Made by a program: the position numbers and the translations under genes
The notes under the pieces: generated by a model
Seen by the model: only the letters and a program-made list of their open reading frames with translations
What the model was told of the DNA's origin: nothing
The model's database searches: none
NCBI GenBank assembly: GCA_023014365.1
Contig: JAEBUN010000023.1
Location: forward strand, 434,001 to 498,000
Direction of reading: 5' to 3'
Source of the DNA: Lepiota brunneoincarnata
Taxonomy: Eukaryota > Basidiomycota > Agaricomycetes > Agaricales > Agaricaceae
DNA: 64,000 nt
In this document: positions 22,642-33,909 of the stretch, in pieces
Position numbering within the stretch: the stretch's first letter is position 1
Layout of the letters: each line of letters starts with the position of its first letter

Positions 22642-25600
22642 TTTATTTATTTGGAAATCCCCTTCACGATTGCAAGAACTATGAGTCCCAATTTTTTTAT
22701 TGGTATGATATGCGTTAAGTTTCTCTGGGACTTGGGGCTGCCGCTTAACGATTTCACTTATGACATCTCTATTTCTTTGTTCACCATTCTTGTACATCTT
22801 GGTCCACGCATCATTCATGTCTCATTTCATTTCCACCTTTTGTTTCCACCCACGTTCATGCTTAGTACTTCCCACACATCCACTTTTGCAATCCATGCTC
22901 AACGCATATCTGACTTCCATTCCAAACCATTTTCATTTTGCATACCATAACCGCATCCACCACCACATACAACTATGTTTTCTATGCGCATACAGTTACC
23001 CCATTACTTTACAGCAGCTACAGGTATTGATAGATATAAATAATCGAGCTGATACCTAATACGAGTAACCAAGATCGATGGTGCTGTGCAATCTTGAGGC
23101 TCTGATGTTCTCCGCCGGACTCATCAACAACACAATGTGGATATGCAGCAAGCGCAACAAGGCCATCGACATCAGCGAGGAGTCGGGGAGCTATCTCCGG
23201 GGCTCAGCGCTGGTACCAGGGTGACTCAGCGTTCCGTCTGAACCCCCCCCCCCCAGGCAGGCTTTTGGACCACAGGACGCGGGGCCCGCTCTGATCATGT
23301 TCCGCCGAGCATCACTTTGAGGTAAGGAAGAGCCGATGCTCGGATTGCTACCCTGGCAAAATTCCGCTCGAGTTGGGAATCGCCAAGGCCGTACTATTAG
23401 CCCACCTCCCCCCTCCCACCCGCGTATGAAGGATATCGGATACAGAACTAAGCTTCGACGAGCAGTCGGGTTTGTGGGTCATGGGTTGACAACGAATGAT
23501 GGGAATCTAAGTGTAAAAGCAATCCATCGAACTATTGCGATCATCCGCCGGTGTGGGGCTTACGATCGAGTCCCGAACAACTCTGCCACTACCCCCCCCC
23601 CCCTCTCTTCAGTCCCCCCCCCCTCCCTCCTTCTTTGAAACAATGTGTATTGATTAGCCCATTGTAACCGTAATTGGCGGAGTTTGAGGATAAGGGCGCG
23701 ATGAAAATTTTTTAGTCTAGTTGTGGGTTGTGGTGCTATTGGATTTAGAATGGACTTGATTATCTTTTGTGGCTCCCATGGGAGTCTAAAGGGCAACACA
23801 GGGTTGGGCGTTGGGCGTTTGGAAGGCCCCCCCCCCCGCACACCCCTTTCGAAAAACCGTTTTTGGTAAGTTGTTGTTATTGTTAGCGCGCGCCCGGGGG
23901 GGGGGGGTTGTCAAGCTGGGTTCTTAGGTTTGAGCGCGCAGGGAGGTGGGGCAGATGAGATTCCATTTTCGTATAAGAGATTTATTGGTGGGGTTGAAAT
24001 GATGAACGAATCACTACAGTGTAAAAAAAATTGTATGGGAACAGCTTGGCTCCTTGAGATAGCCCATCCGCAACCCACAGCTAAGAATTACTCATGTTGC
24101 ATGTGTCGTTGGAACCAATAGAAAGATTATACATAGGCAGTGTGTGTGTGATCCAGTGACAGGTCCCCGTCCACGCCTCGTAGAATTTGGGGCGCGAGTT
24201 AGAAGAAGCCCTTGGGAGGACTCCCAAACTGTTGGTAAAATAGTTGCATCGCCCATCTGTCATGTCGGTAAAGGATCCGCGTGAAGTGAGTAATGTTACA
24301 TGCATATATACGCCCAGGAACACCTTGAAGCAGATGCTAGGGGGGGAATAGCAAAAAAAAAAAAAGATTTGACAAGCGCTGCTATGTGGAAGGTTGATGC
24401 GGTGTGAGCGGCGCGGTGCTAACAAGGTTCAGTAGTTCCAATGACCCGGCGTATGAGTGTATGGCATCGTGCGAGCCTAATATCGCAAGTTTGATCCAAT
24501 TCCGAGTTCAGAAGGAGGGAAGTGGTGAGGGGGGGGGGGGGGTTGGGGGGAGGGATGGATTCATGAACAAAAGTAACGTTTATGTTACAATATATCAAAT
24601 CCAAACGGCGGATGGAAGAATTCGTTTGACTTTGGGCTCCCCCACCCCCCCTTCCTCCCAAGCCTAGCTGTCAATGGGGTACGCGTACGATTCGATGGGG
24701 ATGATTCAATGCACTAGTCGAACTCTCTCGGACTTTGTGTAAGCTCAAGTTGGGTTTGGGGTGAGGAAGTGTGTGTGTGTGTGTATAGTGTGTGTGTCAG
24801 GCAACCGTCGAACGTACGCAAAAAAAATGATGAGTAGCACACAGGGTACGTGAGAGTAGGCTAGGATAACGTTTGGCGATCAGTAAAACGAACTAGTCGT
24901 GGCATTGGACAACATGATGGGTGTTATCGCCGGTTCAACTGACAAGAACGGGTGGAACCCCCGATGAGAATATCGTAATATTTATGTTCAGGCATAGCAG
25001 CCTTCGGAAAATCCTGGTTTAACTATGCCATTAACTTACCCAGTTGAGCCGCGTTATTAAGTTTGCGGTTGCTTGCGTTTTGCCGCTCATCATCCGAGGT
25101 GGAAAAAGTAGCATGACGTGATGGGGATGCGGGTTTGGGGAGACACCACACCCGATCGGTGACGAACATTTGTGTGATCAACAGAGTCGGGGGGGTGGGG
25201 ATATATAAAATCTGTGTGTCATGCATGGTCCGTGGTGGAAGGGGAAGGAAGCGTATCCGGACAAGGGGGGTAAGCTTAGGGAAGAGGACCCAAATATCGC
25301 AAACAAAGAAGCCTTGGCCACCGGAGGGGGCGCTATGGAACGAGGGGGGCAATCATTTGCGTGTGGTATCAGTGGATATGGCTGAGCCACATGTATCCAA
25401 AACGGCGTAGGCGACATCCCTTTTTGCAGTAGTAAGGAGCCAAGGGTGAGGCTGTGTGAGTACCGAAGCTGGCTGCTTCGTTGCGGTTGCGGATTGATTG
25501 GGAGTATGAGTTGACATGACAAGGATATCAAAAGCCCCCACAGGCGATGCGGGTGACGGAAGTGTTTCCCAAGCCCCTGCAAGGTTGTTGGGTCCGAGGT

Positions 25601-27431
25601 TACTCGCTTCGCGATACACAATTATTTAATAGTGCTAAGCACTTAGCCCGATAATTAAATATATCTCTTCCACCTTAATTAGGGGGATCGGGCTCTGGGC
25701 GCCACGCAGACCGCAAGAGCGAGAATGTGGCCAGGGTTGAATTTAGCCCAAACCTGAAAAAGAAAAAAATGAAATAGATCCCCCCGACTCCGAGTATCCC
25801 ACCCCGAGATGAGGCGTGTCTCTTAGCTCGCGCCCGAGCCTCAACGCCCATTGTTAGAGTAATCGTTTGATTCAAGTTTCGTTTACTCCCGAATAACTTG
25901 CATCTTAACTCACGGGATGCTATGTAATAAAGAATTATAGAACGAGAAAATCATAAATGGCGTGTTTCCGTAGGGCCGATTTTGATCCTAGCGGTTACCA
26001 CGCAGCTCGGGGCGACACGAATGCAAATTGGAATGACAACTGCTGTGGAGATTGCCTAGTGCGAGTGTGTGGACAGCTATCCTGAGCGTTCGGGTTACGA
26101 CCTCTTCCTGGATATTCGTAATAGGGGACGAGATGGTGGGTACCTACTCTCAATCCTCGCGCAAGGCTGTAGTCATCAGGATGACCTCAAGGAGCTGGCA
26201 TTCGGACCAAGATTGAAGGGGGGAGGGGGGGAGCAGTCATGGAGCTCGTGTGTTTTTTACCCCCTTCCACGAGTTAGGGCGCGGCAGCCCTCTTCCGGTG
26301 TATCTCCTGTGGTGGTGCCACCCTATTGTCATTGGCCCAGCGGCGGTGTTCTATTAGGAGACATGAATAACACGTGAAGGCTAGAGAAAAGACCCGAGGA
26401 GGACCAGGTGGAAGGGTGCTTCAAGTTTGAAGGCTGAGAGTAGTCAACTGGCAGGGCTAACCAAAACTTCCCAGCTTGATCCCGTAACAACATGTCCTCT
26501 TTCTGTTTGGGAATGGGTCCTGTTCGAAACCAAGGGAAGATGCATCGGTTATTTACCCCTCAGCTCCTTGCTTACACGAAATCTGATTCTATGTCAGATC
26601 AAACAGTATTTTGGACCTTAGGTCCAGCATGATTCGGGAAATGATGACTCAACCGCCAGTTGCTGTTCTGCTTCAATTAAAGAAAAGAACGTCCGGGAAA
26701 ATGCCGTTAGTCACTTATCGGGATGATTTAAAACTGGGCGATGAAGTCGGGCACGGCGATGTGACAGCCGGATGAGATATTCCTACGACTTTTCGGTAAA
26801 ACGGGTCTTATCGCCAACAGCCGAAGGGGCGTGCAGTGTTCCCAAGGAGGCGGGTACAAGTTTCTTTCTCTCTGTGTATCCCATAAGTACAGGTGTGCGT
26901 CAATACATTCTGGATCGCGCCGCAGCACCGAATGTTGGTCACCCTCCTGGAAAGCTTTTTTGTCCTGATGTCATTACATATGGACTTAACTGCGGCCGGG
27001 AGGGACAACGGCTTCGATTTCGGAAACTTGGTCGAGCCCCTTGTGCCGGCGTGCCTCTTCTGCGCGAAGTTGCGCTAGTGCTGTTGATGTGAACGCCTAG
27101 ATATGGCACAGGAGTGAGTAAGGGTTGCCAAAACAATACACAAGACCGGTGCAGAATAGATCGGGGTGGCTTCTAACGATGAAAAAGCATAGCAAAAGAG
27201 ATGAAGGGGGATGACAAGGTGGTTACATGGATATGGATTATTTAGGCACATCACGATACACATACCTGGGTGAACAGATATCCGGAGAGAACGCCACTCA
27301 CTTGTGTGTTGTGTGATTGTTGACGGGCCGCGTGAAAAGGGGTTAAAAAGGGAAATGCTAAGGGTTATTTTCAAATAATTTCGAGAAAAATGGAGGGCTT
27401 ACGGATACCGCAGATGATGGTCTTGTTCCTA
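22642..27431. other. Gene-poor region rich in homopolymers and simple repeats
   Basis: About 4.8 kb without a supportable gene. ORFs here are short and follow the G/C and A/T runs. Long C and G tracts (listed separately), A13 at 24353-24365 and a (GT) run near 24770-24798 stand out. Confidence 0.45.
23243..24542. repeat. Cluster of six long C/G homopolymers with a strand switch
   Basis: On the plus strand: C12 (23243-23254), C12 (23592-23603), C10 (23614-23623), C11 (23827-23837), then G12 (23896-23907) and G14 (24529-24542). Shorter G runs continue rightward to about 26.2 kb. The switch from C to G lies between 23838 and 23895. I saw no run this long elsewhere in the window. Confidence 0.85.
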
Positions 27432-27752
27432 TTAAAACCATATAGTCTCGCTCCCAAGACGGCTGACCGCAACGGAAATTGGAGCCGCAAGGAATAAAAT
27501 AAAATTAGTCAGCTTGCCTAATAATTTTCCAGAAACGTGCGCTTGCCTGATGCAAGACCGCCAGTGAGGCCCGCGAATAAGCCTTCCTTCCGAGCTTCCT
27601 ATACTTGCAAGGGAGATTGAAAAGCTGTCGTCAGAACCCTGTACCAATAGAACCGAGGAGAGGAAAGGGTATACTTTGATAACACGAGACTCGGCATCAG
27701 GAGGCAGTCCCAACTTGACTTCCTCCGCTGGCCTTGGATGGTCGCTGTGCAT
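27432..27752 (-). CDS. Possible small unknown protein, divergent from ZIP4
   Basis: A 106-codon ORF begins with ATG at 27752 and ends TGGTTTTAA. Its composition is protein-like (AEEVKLGLPPDAESRVIKVY; KLLGKLTNFILFLAAPISVA), with a hydrophobic patch near the C-terminus. It starts about 220 bp from the ZIP4 ATG on the opposite strand. No family recognised; it may be one exon of a larger gene or chance. Confidence 0.25.
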   Translation of the reverse strand: MHSDHPRPAEEVKLGLPPDAESRVIKVYPFLSSVLLVQGSDDSFSISLASIGSSEGRLIRGPHWRSCIRQAHVSGKLLGKLTNFILFLAAPISVAVSRLGSETIWF

Positions 27753-27969
27753 GATTGAGTTTCACACCTCAGTTGACCGTGTCCGGGTTAACAAGGTCAC
27801 ACTGGTTCGCCGTGACAAGTTGCAAGCTCCGACGAGCCAACACTGAGCCAACCCGGTGTGTTCGGTCACGTGTTCGCGTAATGTCACACGAGCTGTGTGT
27901 GTGCCTCGGAAGGCCCCTGATTCTCTTTCCCCATATCCCCTGATACATTGCATAGACGCATATAGTACC

Positions 27970-30900
27970 ATGTCTGCACGGAAGAAAAGGCCGTTATCAA
28001 ACCTTCAACAGATTTATGATTCTATCATGGGTACAGTTTGGAATTCATAGCTTTACTTTATGCCGTCAATCATACCCTGAGCTCACCCAGACCTCCTCAT
28101 GAAGACCAAGACCCGCCTTAATGATAGCGATATCCCTGATCGGGCTTCTTTGGTACAGAATCTTCATCAGATCGCTTCCCTCGCAGAGGATTTTTCGGAA
28201 CAGCGCCCGAGGTCGAGTAATGGTTGGAATCAGCTCGCTAACAACCTGGATCTGGAAGGTCTGCTATCGCTTTTTCAGGCTATTTTTCCACCCCGCTTAT
28301 CCAACTCTGGACGTGCCGATGTATGATGATCCATACGGCACCAGGCGTTGATCTTTGGAACATATCTGGACTCATTCACACGTTACCGGGCGATGATGGT
28401 CAGGATTTAGTGGCTGCCCGTAAGTAAGCCTTCGCCGTAGCCCGTCTTCTTTGGGCGCCGAATATACTTTGTTATTTCAGTTAGGTTTGCAGCATTCCGG
28501 CTTGTTGAAGCAGGACTAGAACTGAAGCCTGGTGTCGAAAGTCGGTCCTCTCGTTAACTCCCCCAAGTCGACTTCGAGAACTCGCTGGTTGATACGTTAC
28601 TCGTTCTAGCTCTTGTTCATATTTTACGCTTAGCCAGCAAGACAGGGAATACTCTTTCGGGTATGGGCTCTTTTTTTTTTTGGTGGAAACCGCATTGGGA
28701 AAACCCGTACTTAACGCCAACGTACGCAGAAGTCGGAAGAAACAATGTAGCGGCAATTGTCCTAACAGCGGCAGCCAAGGTAGGTTCGTTTGGCTCATCA
28801 CCCCGAGTTAGCGGTATCATCCTTGTTCGCAGTACGAAGAAATGCTAAGAGGCATGAGTGATTCGGACAAAACAAACCAACAATCCGTAGCATGCGCTAC
28901 CATCGTCTATTTCTCCAGCAGAATGGAAGCTGTACGTTGGGGGACCGCAGCCAGTGTGCTAATACTGATTCCTCGCCTCCGCTTAGGCCTGGAAGGAAGG
29001 GAATTACACCGTGGCCGAATACATGTCCCAGATGATTATGGGTGAAGCCTTTTTTTATATTTGTACACATCCGATTACCCCTAATGTGGAAGATGTAGGT
29101 GATGATCAACGTCTCGCCCTTCTACCTCCTCACGACGTAAGTGTGCCCGAAATAGTCATGGGAGCGTACGATGCCTGAACAGATACCGCCTGTAGCAAAA
29201 ACTTCTGATCAATAAACTCTATCAAATAGGAAAATCGCTGGTGAGGAGCCGAGAGGAGCATGGTGGGGTCAGGCCATCGAACGCAATGCACTGGCTGCGG
29301 ACTGCTTTCAAAATAGCAGACCACCTGGAAGGTACAACACCTGACGTGCAAGAACTGAGGGTGGGTTCTCGAAGCACTTCCCCTCGTTGTGTATATTCAT
29401 GGTGTTGAAACCCTAGGTATCACTACTGAGAACAATGGGTCCGTGGATGCCCTGTGTTCGCGCGTTGATCCTGATCTCAGCGTGACGCGCACAGCCAGAG
29501 CTTACTTCCTAGATGGGGCTTACGATCAAGCCGAGGCTGCACTTGATGAACTAATCCCATCCATAGATTCCCAAAAAGATCAAGTGAGCTCCGCGCCTCG
29601 CGCTCTGGCAAGTCGATCAAATTAATAGTTGTTCAGGGATCTCCCGAGCATCAAGAGCTCCGATGGCTCAGATTAGCTGTTCTAAAGAGAAGAGGGGCAG
29701 GAGACACAGCTCTCCTTCACGGTTAGTCGATCTTTGGTTCACCACTCTTTCGATCTTCCTGGCTCCAACCACTAGCTGACTTCTGATTCTATAGCCTTCA
29801 GGTCAATAATCAATCATATGGAAATGTCGGAAACAACTATCACAGAGTCAGCCCCCGCCTTATGTACTCATCTGCTTAGCGATCTTAGCCTTTCCCACCT
29901 CAGCATTCTCCAAGAACTGAGAACTTTCACACCTTTGTAAGTGTCCCTCATCAATCGAGGTCGGAGTTAACGAAACTGATGACTGGTTATCTCGCACACT
30001 CGATCGCAGCCCAGTTGTCACTGCTGTCAATCAGCTTTGCCTACAACGGGCTTTGGAATGCTACGGAACAGATTCGGATAGCGTCGACCGGTTGCTCCTG
30101 TCTTTGATATTCCACTGTGCGAAGGATAGTGACCATGCTCGTGCCATGAAGACACTTGACATCGCGTTCACATGTGTGTGACATTGTTTCCCTCGCTTCT
30201 TTTGTGGGTGGCCTCAATAAGCGCTCTACAGCCGTACTCGAAGCCGAGGTCGAACTTCGGAGTATCCCAGCTACGGCGTGCCTCACGGTACGTTTCTGAT
30301 CAACAACAATTAAATCCCGGCCGGCCGATTCCATTCTCATTGTCATAGCTGATTTGGCAATATGGCGACCGCCATTATCAAGCTAAGAGATGGCTAGAGG
30401 CTGCGGATTGGTTCCTCACAGGTAGTCACCAGCTGTTCAAGGCCAACACCGTTTCGACATTCCCCAAGTGTTTCCGCAAGGCCGCATTATGTTATATCGA
30501 ACAAAAGGAATATGCCAAAGCCTCTACGGTGATCCGCCGCTGCCCTACCAACGAGGCTGCTACCTTTTATGTCATCTTCCTGACTGCTGCTCATCAAGGT
30601 GCGCCGTTGCAGGCTTTCACATCATGTGTGTATGCAACGACGTGGCGATACTAATCCATATCATTTTCTGTACCATAGGACTGGACGAGGAAGGTTAGCC
30701 ACGCCCTTCATTCCGATTTAGTGATATCGCTCATTTGCCGACTCCTAGCTATCACGGCCATCCGAAATATGCAAAAGGCCCCAGATTTTGACAGGAAGAT
30801 GTTACTTCTAGCCACGCAGATATCTCACAAGTTGGAGATGAAACCTGTGCTACTTTCGGCCTTGGAAGCCCTTCTGCAGACTCTCAAAATCGAAGGCAAT

Positions 30901-32772
30901 AACGAGGCAGTCGTGGAAGCAATGACGCTGGTTCGTTGTATTGTCAAGATGGCATTGAAGCTCCTGCCAGAGCCAGTCGCAAACAAGTCTGTTTCGCTAT
31001 TGCCGCCGGTTAGGTGCTAACATCTATTTTGCGGTTAGGCCACTCCTGATGGACACCGTGGTAACTCACTTCCGTATGGGTGTGTTATACTTGCGTTCTG
31101 TCCGCATTCATCTGTCGGCGCTGACTGATGTACACCGGGGCCTATATAGCAAGAGTGCTTACGGAAGCTGCCTCCGCACAAAACGCTATATCTTTAATCA
31201 TGAAAGATGTCTCCTGGCTCTGGCGAACTGCCTATAACTGCGCTATTCAAGGCTGTTCTGAGTGGAGCAATTGTGAAGAACGGGTCTCGGAGTTGTTTGA
31301 CGTATCAAGGGAAGTGAGTGCGGCTGTACGCGACAAGAGCGGACTATCTACGCCGGCTGACAATAACGCACATCCAGCTGCTCGAAGCTTATTGCAATGC
31401 TTCTCCAGCAGATATAAATTCTGACATCGCCCTACATATTATCAACGCCTCCTTTGCCGCAGTATCAGCTCGAGGTGACTAAGCATTTGATGGCTGTTCT
31501 GTTTTTGAAGCGTTCCTCACATTCGTTTCCTCTCACCGAGTTTTTTCGGTCCGTGGGACAGTAAGAACAAGCGAATCGGTTGATGTGCGAAAGTCCAGCC
31601 ATTTTCAACATTGACCCGATCCTCATTGCTTGGTTTCCGCCCAGCGCGAAAGGCTACGTGTCATCACCGCGGAAATCAGAGCATCCAAGAACAGGATCGC
31701 AAGTATTATTGGTAAGAATAAAGTGGCAGAAGACACTGATGCTGCCCACGTCCAATATCTTCTCCACATGCTCCGGGTCTTTGAGGTGGAATTCCTGGCT
31801 CAACTCGAGGAATGGGATCAAGTTTCGGAGATCGTTGGGGTATTTTACCACTCTTTCACATGGTGCGAGCACGTCGGTCATACTTCACAGGAAATTGCTA
31901 CATCCGGACCCTCGGCTGTCGGCACCTACGAGGCAATCGCTGATATCTTGGTGTGTACTGGCCGTTACTCCGACAATGTTTCCGCCTACACGTGTAGCAG
32001 TGGACGAACAAAGGGTCTCCCATCAATGGTGCGCCGGCATTCCTTCCCCCTGGGATGGCCCCTCCTGCGACTTACTGGCGGCTATCTATCAGTGCTATAT
32101 TCGTGTCTAGAGGTTCATTGTTATCGCCTGGGTGGATCGCTACAGCGTTCATACTGGGTCTCACATTCTAGGCCATATTGCACGCAAGTTTGGAACATCA
32201 TTCCCTATCGGTCGAAAAGTTCGCTCGGTGGCTGCGTGGTTTGTGTACTATCAGCCTTGCTAGGAATACCTCTGGTGATCGGCTCAAAGCCATTGGTTAC
32301 ATTGAGCAAGCACTTTCGGTAATTGAACAACATCATGAAGGTGTTGAGGTCCGACCCTGGTTTCCCTTCTAACTGGAGGTATTCTTGCTCACGACCCTTG
32401 CCGCTGTATTGTTGAAACGCAGCCCTACCCTGTGGATGAACGGCAATGGCTCTTGGCTACGGTATACAATACCGGGACAGAATGTTTACAGTCTGTTGTT
32501 TTTCACTAGAACCGTCACTGGTACCATGGTTTCATTCATCGGCTCTTGCCCTAGTGCTTCCATTTTTGACGAGGCGAAGCGCTGGTTTGAGGCTGCTACC
32601 GTGATTTGCCGGTTTGTTCCTGGGGGAAGAGAACGTGCAGAGAAGGTCCGTTTTTACGACCCGTTGTGACAGATGACAGCCGATGTCCTAAAAAAAAAAC
32701 CATATACCCCATCAGATTTCAGAGTCATATAAGCAGTTGCTAGCTCGATATCATCCCAACAAGTCCTATTAG
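27970..32772 (+). CDS. ZIP4: Meiotic crossover protein ZIP4/SPO22 (TPR-rich)
   Basis: ZIP4/SPO22 (TEX11 in animals) is a TPR scaffold of the synapsis initiation complex that promotes class I crossovers. The ATG is at 27970 (MSARKKRPLSNLQQIYDSIM). About twenty short exons follow: RASLVQNLHQIASLAEDF, NNVAAIVLTAAAK, DGAYDQAEAALDELIPSID, RWLRLAVLKRRGAGDTALLH, TAVNQLCLQRALECYGTDSD, LIWQYGDRHYQAKRWLEAAD, KCFRKAALCYIEQKEYAKAS, AITAIRNMQKAPDF, SHKLEMKPVLLSALEALLQT, and the family hallmark DVSWLWRTAYNCAIQGCSEW. Then come VQYLLHMLRVFEVEFLAQLE, RLKAIGYIEQALSVIEQHHE and EAKRWFEAATVICRFVPGG. The last exon ends YKQLLARYHPNKSY with TAG at 32770-32772. The repeated helix-turn-helix character fits TPR arrays. 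A T11 run (28671-28681) lies inside an intron. Exact exon joins were not all checked. Confidence 0.82.
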
Positions 32773-33909
32773 AGCAAGAGTCAACATAGACCAGGAATTC
32801 TTCTATGTTTCTCTTCGCATATTCGTATAGCTACTCTACTTGACAGCAGGATTCCCGCAATATGTCATACGTATGGGTCTGCCTTGCAGCCGTCTTTCAA
32901 TTTTACACCGTGCCGTCACCAGAATGTACTCATCTGTCTAGACTCAATTCAAGTTATTCTCCGAGCTTGCAAGCAGCCCTTATTATGATCGTTGCATGTG
33001 TCCTCGCCAGAGGCAGAGGCACGGTGCTTGAATGGAACCGATTTATTCGAGTGCCTATCAGGTGCTTCCTGATACCATCTATGAAACCCTTTAGCCAAGT
33101 CTCCTCATGGAGTGCCCCAACCTTCGCCGAGGGCTCGTAGAGAGCTGCAAGAGAATGTACCCGAAGTGGCGTATTTGAACCAACGTTCTGTCCCGCTAGC
33201 TTGAGTGTAGTGCCGAAGCCGGAAAAAATCCCTCCGATCCCTGCTTGGGATAGGACAAGGAAGTCATGATTTCATTTCATTGTGCTCTATACGGTGGGTG
33301 GCGATATTGTGGCGCGTCATTCGACCTGATTGGGGCAGGATATCTTTCGGGATGCTAGGCGTGGCTGATCGGATTGCTGTTGCAGTTAGAGGGGATCAAT
33401 CCTTTGTGTTGTGGTTATTGTCGGCACCTGCCGTCTTTGGTTATGTTTTCGTATTCCCCTCATCGATGCGTGTGTTGAGTGGGCCCTGATACCGATGACC
33501 ACCCCAAATTAGACCCTCAACAGGACTTCATCATATTGGGCGACTCTTATGAATCACTGCCAACAGGTCTTTCATTTTCCCAAACGCAGGATCTTCGACG
33601 CTGTTGTTGTTGAGCGTGCTGTTATTGACCCGGCTCTGATCTTCTACCCCCCATTTGCACCATCGGCTCATGATCGCGCCCAGGCTAGAGCGATGGTGTT
33701 CCCGGGCCACCCGGCGAACCCCAGGTTATGTTTTCATCATTTTGTTCTACTCTGATCCTGCCCATTCCTCCATTTGCTTTGCTTCGCCAACAGCTCACTC
33801 GTGCTGGGGGCCTTCTAGAAAAATCAACGACTAAAATGTAGTCCAACCCTGAGAACTGTTCATCAAAGGGGGGGCGGGGAAACAGCTGGAAGCTTTGTCT
33901 ATCAACTTC
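32773..33909. other. Convergent region with coding-like fragments
   Basis: ZIP4 and the second GtaA-like gene end here. On the plus strand, fragments such as DPQQDFIILGDSYESLPTGL (33510-33570) and, one frame over, AVVVERAVIDPALIFYPPFA (33600-33660) look like former coding sequence. Earlier frames (32850-33180) carry several stops. I could not assemble a gene; a decayed gene is possible. Confidence 0.3.

Noticed and set aside
25023..25621. Long overlapping minus-strand ORFs rich in Pro and Leu
   Set aside because: They follow G-rich plus-strand sequence and overlap each other in different frames, typical of low-complexity DNA.
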